DNA of 64,000 nucleotides from JAXMBN01 sp046349875. GTDB lineage: Bacteria > Planctomycetota > Planctomycetia > Pirellulales > Pirellulaceae. The DNA lies in NCBI GenBank assembly GCA_046349875.1, contig JAXMBN010000004.1:124001-188000 (forward strand), in the 5' to 3' direction. Below are positions 19,201 through 25,258 of this stretch, one piece after another. The notes beneath the pieces are model-generated. The model was given only the letters and a program-made list of their open reading frames with translations. It made no database searches and was not told where the DNA came from. The position numbers were made by a program, and so were the translations under genes. The first letter of the stretch is position 1. Each line of letters starts with the position of its first letter.

Positions 19201-20900
19201 GTGTGCAGACTGCAGAAGCAAAGATCGGCATTGCGAAGACAACCATCGTGATGGATATCTATGGGGCTTATCGAGCGACCCAAGAATATAGAATCGAAAA
19301 CCGTTCGGAGCAGTATTTGGAAGTTCAATTGCCTGCTCAAGCGGAACTTTGGTCCGTGTTGGTAGCCGATCAGCCCACGAAACCGATCCCGTGGACCTCG
19401 AGTGCATCCGGATCCTCCTCGGGGTCATTTCGAATTCCTCTGGTGAAAACCGAAGCAGGAGATCTGGACTATGGTGTGGTACTCAAGTATGCAGGGAAGG
19501 TCGAAAAGCCTTCGCTTTGGTCAGCAACAAAATTCCCGTTGATGCATACCATCAACATTCCTGTGGAACTGAGCCAAGTAAGGTTACTGGTTCCAAAAGA
19601 ACTGCAATGGTTCGATTTCCAAGGAACGCTAGGACGTGTGGATGACGCGTCTTCCCTTGCCGCAGGATGGTTGGCCTACAAGACCAAACAAGTTCTCGAA
19701 CTCTCAGATCTCCTCTCGAGCCAGCGTTCTGGGGTTTTCTCCAAAGCCCGCGCAGCTGCGAATCTCAAACAACTGCAACAAGAAGTTGAAACGCAAACCG
19801 AATCGTTTCGTCAATCCGGTTTTGATCGTCAAATCGAATTCAATAAATCCTCTGAACTGAACTTTCAAGCGTTATCCAAAGCTCAATCGCAAGCGGCCGC
19901 CAATGCACCCACTCTGAGTGCTTTCGGCAACCGCGAACGGTTCAATGACTTCTATGCTATCCAGGATAATGGTCGCGGCACCAATGCAGTCCAAAACGAT
20001 GCACAGGTATTCCAAATTGATACCAACAAGGATCGTCCTGCGACTCCGTCGGAATTCAACAAAGAATGGATTGCGAACAATGGACTTGCCACTGGAGGTG
20101 CCGACAAAAAGGCCCCCGCTCAACCCGCATCGCAAGTAGCCGCGATGGATGCTCCCACAGGAATGGCAACCAAGCCAGACGCCGTTGATTTTTCGAAAGC
20201 GCAAGCTGGTCAAGCACAAGCTCCGCAATTCGTACCGGATGCGAAACGGAGTCTTGATTACCAACAACAAGCTCGCAAATACCAAGAGCAGTTAGAAAAC
20301 CAAGTTCAATCTCGCGGTAAGTTGAATGCTGGATCAGGCGGGGCCATGGCTTCGCCCAATAATCCAATCGGTGCTTACCCCCAGACGCCACCCAGCTCGA
20401 ACAGTTTTGGAAGCCCAATGGGTGGTCAGTCGGCGCTTTCGATTACTGCTGACGGTTTGGGACTCAACGATCGCGAAGCATCTGGAAAAGGTGCTCAGGT
20501 CGTTCCCCAACCTGCAAAGAATGAAGGATACTTGGCCAGCTTGGATGTTCCGTTTCCCGAGCAAGGACAAGAACTCTATTTTGTAACTCCACGAGGCGAA
20601 ATTGAGCTTCAAGCTCGAGCCCTCGATCGAAGTTGGATGGTTCGAGCAACCGATGGTGCGCTGGGCCTATTCGTCATCATCTTGGCGGTGCTTGGCGCGA
20701 GGTTCGGACGATGGCTCGCAATGCGTTCAAAACGAATGATGGTCGCCTGTTTGTTGGTTTTGGTGATGAGCCTTCTGCTTTGTTTCCTGGGTGTGTTTCT
20801 GGAACTTGCTGGCTTGGTGGCTATCGCTTCGTTGTTTTCAGCCGTTCATTTTGGACTTCAACCAAACGAAATCCACGCCACAAGACCACAAGCTGCGTAA
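13269..20900 (+). CDS. Giant exported membrane-anchored protein (2543 aa), two modules
   Basis: Starts inside the end of the preceding gene; GGAGG 7 nt before ATG suggests translational coupling. A signal peptide (LLGLFAVLITPWLSMA) leads to the signature KIPWNDIPAFL with FVSREEWNALL near residues 38-65, then a long beta-strand-rich region. Membrane helices occupy about 1079-1150. A signal-peptide-like segment (IIVITFGLWPAYSACHA, about 1180-1197) then precedes a second signature, VVIVPYDPEHG plus VLVPYAKYVDLW (about 1228-1255), a second beta-rich region, a Gln/Ala/Asn-rich stretch (about 2190-2400), LYFVTPRGEIELQARA and C-terminal membrane helices (about 2462-2520). This looks like an old in-frame fusion of two genes resembling the upstream one. 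Likely faces the periplasm or surface; function unknown. Confidence 0.88.
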   Translation: MIKFLMSSLLGLFAVLITPWLSMAQTQDLKHTREVKIPWNDIPAFLHSGLEAIFVSREEWNALLQANSRTDLAPAPTDFVWRNARYQIAISQGLASIAVDAEVEVLTERSLALPLGLHQVRIERALEDQQSAKLHWDQEARWIVQGKGTHRLHLDLSAFMATSKAIQKLGVALLPIPVSEVEVIVDGNIEMRSGAAVRQRSYDADSNKTRFQLLSTSTNLELTMSLNNKTLREDRTVLASSLLIADISASHDTVHVTTSLDILNGASEGVSFELPDEYEVLNVQSESMARWRVDSQSTPRKLVIDWRSPVLEKAITQITLIRTDVSSDKLSESDPLQWRCPSWKPLDVDGYSTLVGIRVDSRLSLKHLEQQDVLPIDQRVLADAPPTSNRMESAATHASRMAGVYFAPQGSYRIEMTFVQRPQTLTATNNFLMSIEEQGLAIRGGISLQSSQEKLFGFDMIVPASWKLVELRQENGELLKWESVPLENQTVRVHVTLPHAHPVGTVLHTLLVAKSVPTDWLTSWQQKELVFPHFEIQQASTTRLAVAIQDSDDFELEPVRMVGLSPLFENEKARYHLAQMKTAIALSGESNVWELQVKAQRTPPRKIARIYNHIALQNNAWQFDHQVQYEMAQGSVQELRFSLPSSTPEEITLQGIDDVEIKESNSQIAGDRRVWTLRLAKRHSQTCSVRVQYVMPHSEGDQRSVSQPTLRAEDVAYQTGFIALEGDGDHHFEIPKHPKAVDVGEWVDSKIALGSRLIGVFGYQGIDDEVQVSANKRDVFPLPSTIADRLTIETHHSSQGLFHESASFSIRSKDSFIEVELPLQATFWTATLDGQPILPQKRNDRLLIEWTRSQEHVRSLVLIYELRLNASPWDATYRLTPPRLSIADASGQSITVPITQTERKFYAASGWSLSHSHGMRLVDAPQSASLLTQIADAIYSRWNQDRNHPQAAAMVRLDESPKAEDSIPRFSQNRNPPSKEFRMPEAALGTIAPRDSAAAPPQIQDQVTQLPIEEKSKSAKEYAGRKNDLDGLPGERPSLIGLRSLPIAMVQSPANERSFKFESLSDQATLQVTLVHDIQLRWLSLGIAFIVFLLGWMLLIQKAKYFYRFLVLVLLVTILLPTVLPSLELGRSMAAATQCALAALVGTWWVGSIGRSLLHRLMNSQTTTSAITASSARIIVITFGLWPAYSACHANQQENTSAVDAANVLSQWLASQEKDSKIAIPNDVVIVPYDPEHGKNATSDQVLVPYAKYVDLWNRSHPNQPLIPKKEIVPFAFGNAQYQVTAAAGNHLELKGTLEIDVLNDGDIIVPLRLQSATIMNAQIGGAPAQLQWLDEVPPQHANAPASSAAQSPGPPNLLLHLSGKGKKVLDLTLQLGIQRNGGWRRVEGIVPMGLAGSLVWNDADPTWEVRWLDRESNSSSGKHRLALNHDGFLHLHWRPKLETHAMDQGLSVESTVMVDIQVDRIRTTWNAQFSFRGSQRNSLTAILPKNVLVEKVTGENVRGWKTQSINGQQQIDVTLLKPATEREGIRVQFSEPLTGNSESWTHEASLLQIPDAIVQQGTLTLRKSSLLNMDVMYSEGLTRTDLSPEAAHGLESSIASPIPLKEFQSYRFSRVPFPLRLAIRPTVASQSCDVQTVVRLSSTDATFESKILLRVKDRSIFESAIQLPSDWEIEPPMAPVGFDWYTQDTDAQQTLHLHYREGLLEDTAIVIRGKRKSAIDVALPLDLPNIEVLDQSRSSTSIAILSDPGWMVRPDLLTQCVVDPFQSAVSWLSNADRSLLKLVLRSSNARYSAKVTFIPRLPEVLGVAISNCKITERSIEDTILLDWQIRDAGIVEVSFELPDWVKDPRIKAPLMRRIRRTASENKQIRYTIELQESVLGQLRVIVEHDRPLELLQAQVVIPTLITGKTLDRFVVLENAGRDEWIAKPQTGLLRINPQSSQWKTLANTLGESMQDGFVTDAQVPNPTLLLEKTERARVQTAEAKIGIAKTTIVMDIYGAYRATQEYRIENRSEQYLEVQLPAQAELWSVLVADQPTKPIPWTSSASGSSSGSFRIPLVKTEAGDLDYGVVLKYAGKVEKPSLWSATKFPLMHTINIPVELSQVRLLVPKELQWFDFQGTLGRVDDASSLAAGWLAYKTKQVLELSDLLSSQRSGVFSKARAAANLKQLQQEVETQTESFRQSGFDRQIEFNKSSELNFQALSKAQSQAAANAPTLSAFGNRERFNDFYAIQDNGRGTNAVQNDAQVFQIDTNKDRPATPSEFNKEWIANNGLATGGADKKAPAQPASQVAAMDAPTGMATKPDAVDFSKAQAGQAQAPQFVPDAKRSLDYQQQARKYQEQLENQVQSRGKLNAGSGGAMASPNNPIGAYPQTPPSSNSFGSPMGGQSALSITADGLGLNDREASGKGAQVVPQPAKNEGYLASLDVPFPEQGQELYFVTPRGEIELQARALDRSWMVRATDGALGLFVIILAVLGARFGRWLAMRSKRMMVACLLVLVMSLLLCFLGVFLELAGLVAIASLFSAVHFGLQPNEIHATRPQAA

Positions 20901-21087
20901 TATTCGGTAGTCCTGGAGAACGGAGGGGTTTCTTTTTCCAATTTGACAGGCTCCTCCTCCTTGCATTTCAGAGGAATTTGGTAACAATCCGAGCCTAGAC
21001 TTGCCGATGGATGGTTTCACCAATGCTCGTTGAATGAGTGTTGTGCTGGCATTCAATCCGCTCAGATTTCTGGGTCGGCATAGCCAC

Positions 21088-21176
21088 GGAGAGGTGGCTG
21101 AGTGGTCGAAAGCACCGGTTTGCTAAATCGGCGTAGGGGTCATTCCCTACCGCAGGTTCGAATCCTGTCCTCTCCG
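21088..21176 (+). tRNA. tRNA-Ser(GCT)
   Basis: The acceptor stem GGAGAGG (21088-21094) pairs with CCTCTCC (21169-21175), with discriminator G at 21176. The anticodon stem-loop has loop TTGCTAA, so anticodon GCT reads AGC/AGU serine codons. There is a long variable arm (TAGGGGTCATTCCCTA) as in serine tRNAs and a T-arm with GGTTCGAATCC. CCA is not encoded. Confidence 0.97.
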
Positions 21177-21184
21177 CTTCAAAA

Positions 21185-21210
21185 ACCCTGGCATTTCGCC
21201 AGGGTTTTTT
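21185..21210 (+). terminator. Rho-independent terminator of tRNA-Ser
   Basis: ACCCTGGC and GCCAGGGT pair around the loop atttc, followed directly by TTTTTT, 9 nt past the tRNA 3' end. Confidence 0.93.
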
Positions 21211-21232
21211 CATTTCTACTTTTCAAGCCTCC

Positions 21233-21261
21233 CACACAAGGTGCCATCCACCTATTGTTGA
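21233..21261 (+). repeat. Solitary REP-like unit, CCATC loop type
   Basis: The hairpin AGGTG-ccatc-CACCT is followed by the tail ATTGTTGA and preceded by CACACA. It is the same sequence type as the outer units of the transposase cassette 2.3 kb downstream but stands alone, between the tRNA terminator and the metalloprotease-like gene. Confidence 0.85.
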
Positions 21262-21419
21262 TAGTGGCCCCAATTGCTAGCCATTCTCACCCCAAGTCAC
21301 CATTGACGAAATCGATTTCCTTGCTTGTCGTTTGCAGCCATCCTCAACCCCAGCTAAAGTGGTGGTTTTGGCAGTGCAGCAGAATGAAGATGGGCCTGGA
21401 AACAAGAGAAGGTAGGCTT

Positions 21420-23513
21420 ATGCGGAGGCCTCGACTATCAATTGAATCACTGGAGAGCCGCAGGGTATTCGCGGGCTTTTCATTGAGGGTCGTCGACGAT
21501 CTGGATCTAGTAAGCCATGTTGTTGAAGGGCAGATCACCCATTCTGCCAACTTTGCGATGAATCGAATTTCGCAGCATATTGCATGGCAGGGAGTTCTCG
21601 ACGCCGAAGTACGAATTCGCCCAGCCTCAGAAAATCCGTATAGCAACGCGAATGGCATTATGCCGTCGATCATAAGCGTATCGTGGTTCAACGATCATTG
21701 GAGCAATGACACACTTTATGAGATGCTAACCGGTATCGATCGCCAACCACAAATTGCTGATGTGGGAATGACCATTTATTTGGGCAATGATGGTCAAATT
21801 CGCAATTATGGTCTTCCTGTTTGGTTCGATCCAAACCCAATCGATTATGTTCCTGCCGATGTTCCCACTGGAATGTGCGACTATATCGGTGTCTTCTACC
21901 ACGAGATTTTCCACGGAATGGGAATGCTTGGGGTATCCCGAGAGTTTCAGAACCTTACCACGACGATCGACGGGAACGACTACTTTATCGGTAACCAGAC
22001 CCAACATGTGTTCGGCGGTCCACTTCCTCTAGCGCCGCGAACAGGAGGTTCATTGCAGGACCATTACGGTAATACGAGTCTTCCTACAAACACTTTAAGT
22101 TCCGGCCTCATGTTTCAATGGGGCAATTATGAAGGTAATCGCTTAGATATCGGCAAACTTGATTTGGCGATTCTCGAAGACCTTGGGATTGCAATCACGA
22201 ATCAATCAGGATTGCCGCTCGTCGATACCATCGACTCTCAGATACCTCGAAATACCCTTAGCCATCTTTCTATCAGCGAAAACGTGGCCATCGGTACTGA
22301 AGTTGGAAAGCTTTCAACAACGGACGGAAGCTTAGGTCATGTTTTTGCGATGGCTGATGGCGGGCAAGACAACAGCGTTTTCGAACTCATAGGGAATTCT
22401 CTTAGGACGAAAACTGCAATCGATTACGAGTCAAACAAATCGTTCTCGATACTCATAGGACGTACCGATGCTCGAGGGATTCGGACAGTTACTCCATTCA
22501 CGATTGCAGTCGAAAACGTCATTGAACGCCCCGTCGCGAGGGATGATTCCTTCACCGTTAATATCGCCGAAAAACAAGTTCTGGATGTTGCAGCCAACGA
22601 TGATGATTTTGATCAAACAGGGGTATTGAACAACCTTGAGATCATTAGTCAACCTAACCTGGGAATCGCTCAAGTCAAACAAGGCAAGATCGAATACACA
22701 CCGAATCGGACATCGATTGGAAGCGACAGCTTTAGCTATCGAATCCGCTCTTTAAACGGCGACATCTCCACTGTTGCTCAAGTCATAGTGCATGTGGATG
22801 AATGGCCAATCGCTAACACAGACGTTGGTCACACTCGTCGAAATGCGTCTTTGGTCATCGACGTCCTTGCGAATGACACATTTGTATTCAGCCCGCTTGT
22901 AGCAAGTACACTTAGAATCGAGGATCAGTTACCGGGCGGACATGCTACCGTCGAGGATGGCAAGATACGCTTTTCACCCTCGGCGGAATTGAAAGGTCAG
23001 ACCACATTTTGGTATTCCGTTCAAAATTCCCTTGGCAATCGATCGTTGCCTACGGCGGTTACCGTCACGGAAGACGGAAGCTTCTACCAAAACCCAAACA
23101 ATCGATGGGATGTGACTGGCGACACAACAGTCACCCCATTGGATGCACTCGTCGTGATTAATGAATTGAATCGAAAAGGTGCCTCATCGCTTGAATTAGG
23201 TCGTAGCACTCCTCCCTATTTTGATGTGAATGGTGACTATCAATTATCGCCCCTGGATGCATTGATGGTAATCAACTTTCTCAACCTTGCAGGCTCTAAT
23301 TCGGAAGGGGATGCTCATACCGAAGGCGAGAGCATCGGAGAAAAGTTGGGGGGCTTCAAAGGTGAATTTGATTTCAAAACGACAAACGTCGAGAACGCGA
23401 TTGCAAACATCGATAGCCTATTCGGCGATTCAAGCTGGTACAGCGATTCAGCCATAAACATTGCATTGCAACAAGACATTGCCGAACAGCTCCTTCGCCG
23501 CCGCCGTTCCTAG
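21420..23513 (+). CDS. Metalloprotease-like surface protein with Ig-like repeats and dockerin
   Basis: A 697-aa protein. The N-terminus MRRPRLSIESLESRRVFAG is the planctomycete LEPR/LESR-type motif found on many exported proteins in place of a classical signal. Residues about 30-260 form a peptidase-like domain with HEIFHGMGMLG at 161-171; the HExxH is intact, but the third metzincin His expected at 171 is Gly. Cadherin-like and tandem VLAND-type Ig-like segments follow (ANDDDFDQTGVLNN, LANDTFVFSPLVAS). A dockerin type I pair starts at 564 (DVTGDTTVTPLDALVVINEL; DVNGDYQLSPLDALMVINFL). The ATG at 21420 is preceded by AAGGTAGG; the open frame back to 21102 runs through the tRNA gene and is rejected. 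Probably cell-surface; substrate unknown. Confidence 0.85.
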   Translation: MRRPRLSIESLESRRVFAGFSLRVVDDLDLVSHVVEGQITHSANFAMNRISQHIAWQGVLDAEVRIRPASENPYSNANGIMPSIISVSWFNDHWSNDTLYEMLTGIDRQPQIADVGMTIYLGNDGQIRNYGLPVWFDPNPIDYVPADVPTGMCDYIGVFYHEIFHGMGMLGVSREFQNLTTTIDGNDYFIGNQTQHVFGGPLPLAPRTGGSLQDHYGNTSLPTNTLSSGLMFQWGNYEGNRLDIGKLDLAILEDLGIAITNQSGLPLVDTIDSQIPRNTLSHLSISENVAIGTEVGKLSTTDGSLGHVFAMADGGQDNSVFELIGNSLRTKTAIDYESNKSFSILIGRTDARGIRTVTPFTIAVENVIERPVARDDSFTVNIAEKQVLDVAANDDDFDQTGVLNNLEIISQPNLGIAQVKQGKIEYTPNRTSIGSDSFSYRIRSLNGDISTVAQVIVHVDEWPIANTDVGHTRRNASLVIDVLANDTFVFSPLVASTLRIEDQLPGGHATVEDGKIRFSPSAELKGQTTFWYSVQNSLGNRSLPTAVTVTEDGSFYQNPNNRWDVTGDTTVTPLDALVVINELNRKGASSLELGRSTPPYFDVNGDYQLSPLDALMVINFLNLAGSNSEGDAHTEGESIGEKLGGFKGEFDFKTTNVENAIANIDSLFGDSSWYSDSAINIALQQDIAEQLLRRRRS

Positions 23514-23518
23514 GCCCA

Positions 23519-23547
23519 CACACAAGGTGCCATCCACCTCTTGTTGG
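23519..23547 (+). repeat. REP-like unit, left outer, CCATC loop
   Basis: AGGTG-ccatc-CACCT hairpin with flanks CACACA and CTTGTTGG. It starts 5 bp after the stop of the dockerin gene and is the outer unit on the left of the RAYT gene. Confidence 0.88.
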
Positions 23548-23552
23548 CGCTC

Positions 23553-23581
23553 AACACAAGGTGTCAGCCACCTACTGTTGA
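23553..23581 (+). repeat. REP-like unit, left inner, TCAGC loop
   Basis: AGGTG-tcagc-CACCT hairpin, tail ACTGTTGAC. The stem matches the outer unit but the loop differs. Its inverted twin is at 25046-25074. Confidence 0.88.
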
Positions 23582-23624
23582 CTTCGAAAGTTGCTGCGCT
23601 AGGATTCAATGGAGGAGTTGAATC

Positions 23625-24857
23625 ATGGCGCGACCAAAGCGGGAATCGGTGTTTGGGCAAGATGAAGTCGCCATCGCTCATTGCGTCCAGCGATGTGTGC
23701 GAAGAGCGTTTCTTGCAGGCAAAGATGAGGCGTCGGGAAAGGATTTCGAGCACCGGCGTGGCTGGATTCGGCTTAGGATGGAGTTGCTAGCATCCGCCTT
23801 CGGCGTTGATGTGCTGAATTATGCGGTCATGTCGAATCACGTTCATTCGATTCTTCGAACCCGGCCAGACATCGTAAAACTGTGGTCCGATGAAGATGTC
23901 GCCACGCGTTGGTTGAGGCTTTTTCCTGGGAAAAGATTAGATGATTGCCTAGGTGAACCCACGCAACAGCAGATCGCGAAAGAGATGGCCGATGCCAAGC
24001 GAATGCTGGAGCTTCGCAAGCGATTATCGAGTATTTCTTGGTTCATGCGAGCTGTCTCAGAACCTATAGCTCGCAAAGCCAACAATGAAGACAAGTGCAC
24101 AGGTCGCTTCTGGGAAGGGCGCTTTAAGGCTCAGAAGATTGTCGATGAAGCGGGACTCTTGGCCTGCGCGATGTATGTCGATCTGAATCCCGTGCGAGCC
24201 GCCATGGCAAAGACTCCAGAGGCATCTAGGTTTACCTCGGCCTATGATCGCATCAAGGCACAAAAAGGTTCTAAAAGAATCGCAGCAGCGATTGCATTGG
24301 AACCTTCGAGGATCGATGAGAAGACGATTCTGCAGCAGATCAAGTTGGCCAAGCGGCTTCGCGACAAAGAAGAAGTTGCTCGATTACAAAAGTGTCTAAG
24401 CGACTTTCGTACAGAAAACGAAAAAAATTCAAAAGAAAAACAACGAGCCAAAAGCAAAGCCAACGCTTCACGCCTAAGGCCAGTGGATGCATGGCTTGCG
24501 CCGCTACAACTCAACGAACATGATGTCGTAGGTCCCAAACCACATCATGGAGGAACACGAGCCAGCGATAAGGGCTTCTTGTCGATGACGCTTGCCGAGT
24601 ACTCGACGTTACTCGATTGGACGGGACGTCAAAAACGCCCAGACAAACGTGGCAAGATACCTGATGACCTTCAACCGATTCTCGAGCGAATCGGAATTGA
24701 AGGATCGATGTGGTGTGACTTGGTGTGGGATTTTTCCAAGTACTTTGGCAAGTGCTATGCTGCGGGCAAGCCTGTAAACCTGCAAAAGGAAGCCAAGAAC
24801 CGCAACATCGCCTGGAGTCGTGGCCAACGATCCTGCCGCGCCTGCTTTACCGAGTAG
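23625..24857 (+). CDS. REP-associated tyrosine transposase (RAYT)
   Basis: Single-strand DNA transposase of the Y1 HUH family (TnpA_REP). The HUH metal site is in MSNHVHSIL (His72, His74) and the candidate nucleophilic tyrosine is Tyr184 in CAMYVDLNPVRA, preceded by the conserved GRFWEGRFKAQKI. The 410-aa length far exceeds the roughly 150-230 aa of typical RAYTs. The extra part is a charged helical region (about 220-290) and a C-terminal domain with RASDKGFLSM, LLDWTGR and GIEGSMWCDLVW that recurs in the second copy at 44504-45700. GGAGG lies about 9 nt before the ATG. REP hairpins flank the gene symmetrically, the expected substrates. Intact, so possibly active. Confidence 0.93.
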   Translation: MARPKRESVFGQDEVAIAHCVQRCVRRAFLAGKDEASGKDFEHRRGWIRLRMELLASAFGVDVLNYAVMSNHVHSILRTRPDIVKLWSDEDVATRWLRLFPGKRLDDCLGEPTQQQIAKEMADAKRMLELRKRLSSISWFMRAVSEPIARKANNEDKCTGRFWEGRFKAQKIVDEAGLLACAMYVDLNPVRAAMAKTPEASRFTSAYDRIKAQKGSKRIAAAIALEPSRIDEKTILQQIKLAKRLRDKEEVARLQKCLSDFRTENEKNSKEKQRAKSKANASRLRPVDAWLAPLQLNEHDVVGPKPHHGGTRASDKGFLSMTLAEYSTLLDWTGRQKRPDKRGKIPDDLQPILERIGIEGSMWCDLVWDFSKYFGKCYAAGKPVNLQKEAKNRNIAWSRGQRSCRACFTE

Positions 24858-24987
24858 TTTTTTCTACCACTACTCCATCTTCAAGCGATCTCAAACGACA
24901 CTCTGTCTAGCGGTCCGCGCATTCTCTCCCATCGAAAGGCATTTTCGCCTTCTTCTGGCATCCATCTCAGCCAAAAGCCGAACCGAA

Positions 24988-25011
24988 TGAGCTCTCCAAG
25001 CTCATTTTCAG
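24988..25011 (+). terminator. Terminator after the RAYT gene
   Basis: AATGAGCT and AGCTCATT pair perfectly around the loop ctcca and run into TTTT. It lies 130 bp after the transposase stop, inside the cassette bounded by REP units. The remainder of 24858-25258 holds only the two inverted REP units and no gene. Confidence 0.6.
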
Positions 25012-25045
25012 CCCCCAAACCTGCTAACGAACCCAAATTCCGTCA

Positions 25046-25074
25046 TCAACAGTAGGTGGCTGACACCTTGTGTG
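25046..25074 (-). repeat. REP-like unit, right inner, TCAGC loop
   Basis: The reverse complement reads AGGTG-tcagc-CACCT with tail ACTGTTGA, matching the left inner unit over its full length apart from the first flanking base. Confidence 0.88.
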
Positions 25075-25078
25075 CGCG

Positions 25079-25107
25079 TCAACAATAGGTGGATGGCACG
25101 TTGTGGG
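25079..25107 (-). repeat. REP-like unit, right outer, CCATC loop
   Basis: The reverse complement reads ACGTG-ccatc-CACCT with tail ATTGTTGA. It matches the outer CCATC type except for one G-to-C change that breaks the second base pair of the stem. Confidence 0.82.
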
Positions 25108-25258
25108 GCAGATGGCACGGGCCATCTTCTTGATGTGTCCATCTAACAAAATTACAGCCATCTTCGGTTCAAGACCAAATTTTTTCCGTGTATGCTTGGC
25201 TGAATGCTCGCCAGAAATCACTATCTCAGCAATTGGCATCGGGAGGCAAAGGAAATAA

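Noticed and set aside
21102..21419. N-terminal extension of the dockerin protein
   Set aside because: The open frame runs through the tRNA-Ser gene, its terminator and a REP unit; the LSIESLESRRVFAG start at 21420 has its own Shine-Dalgarno.
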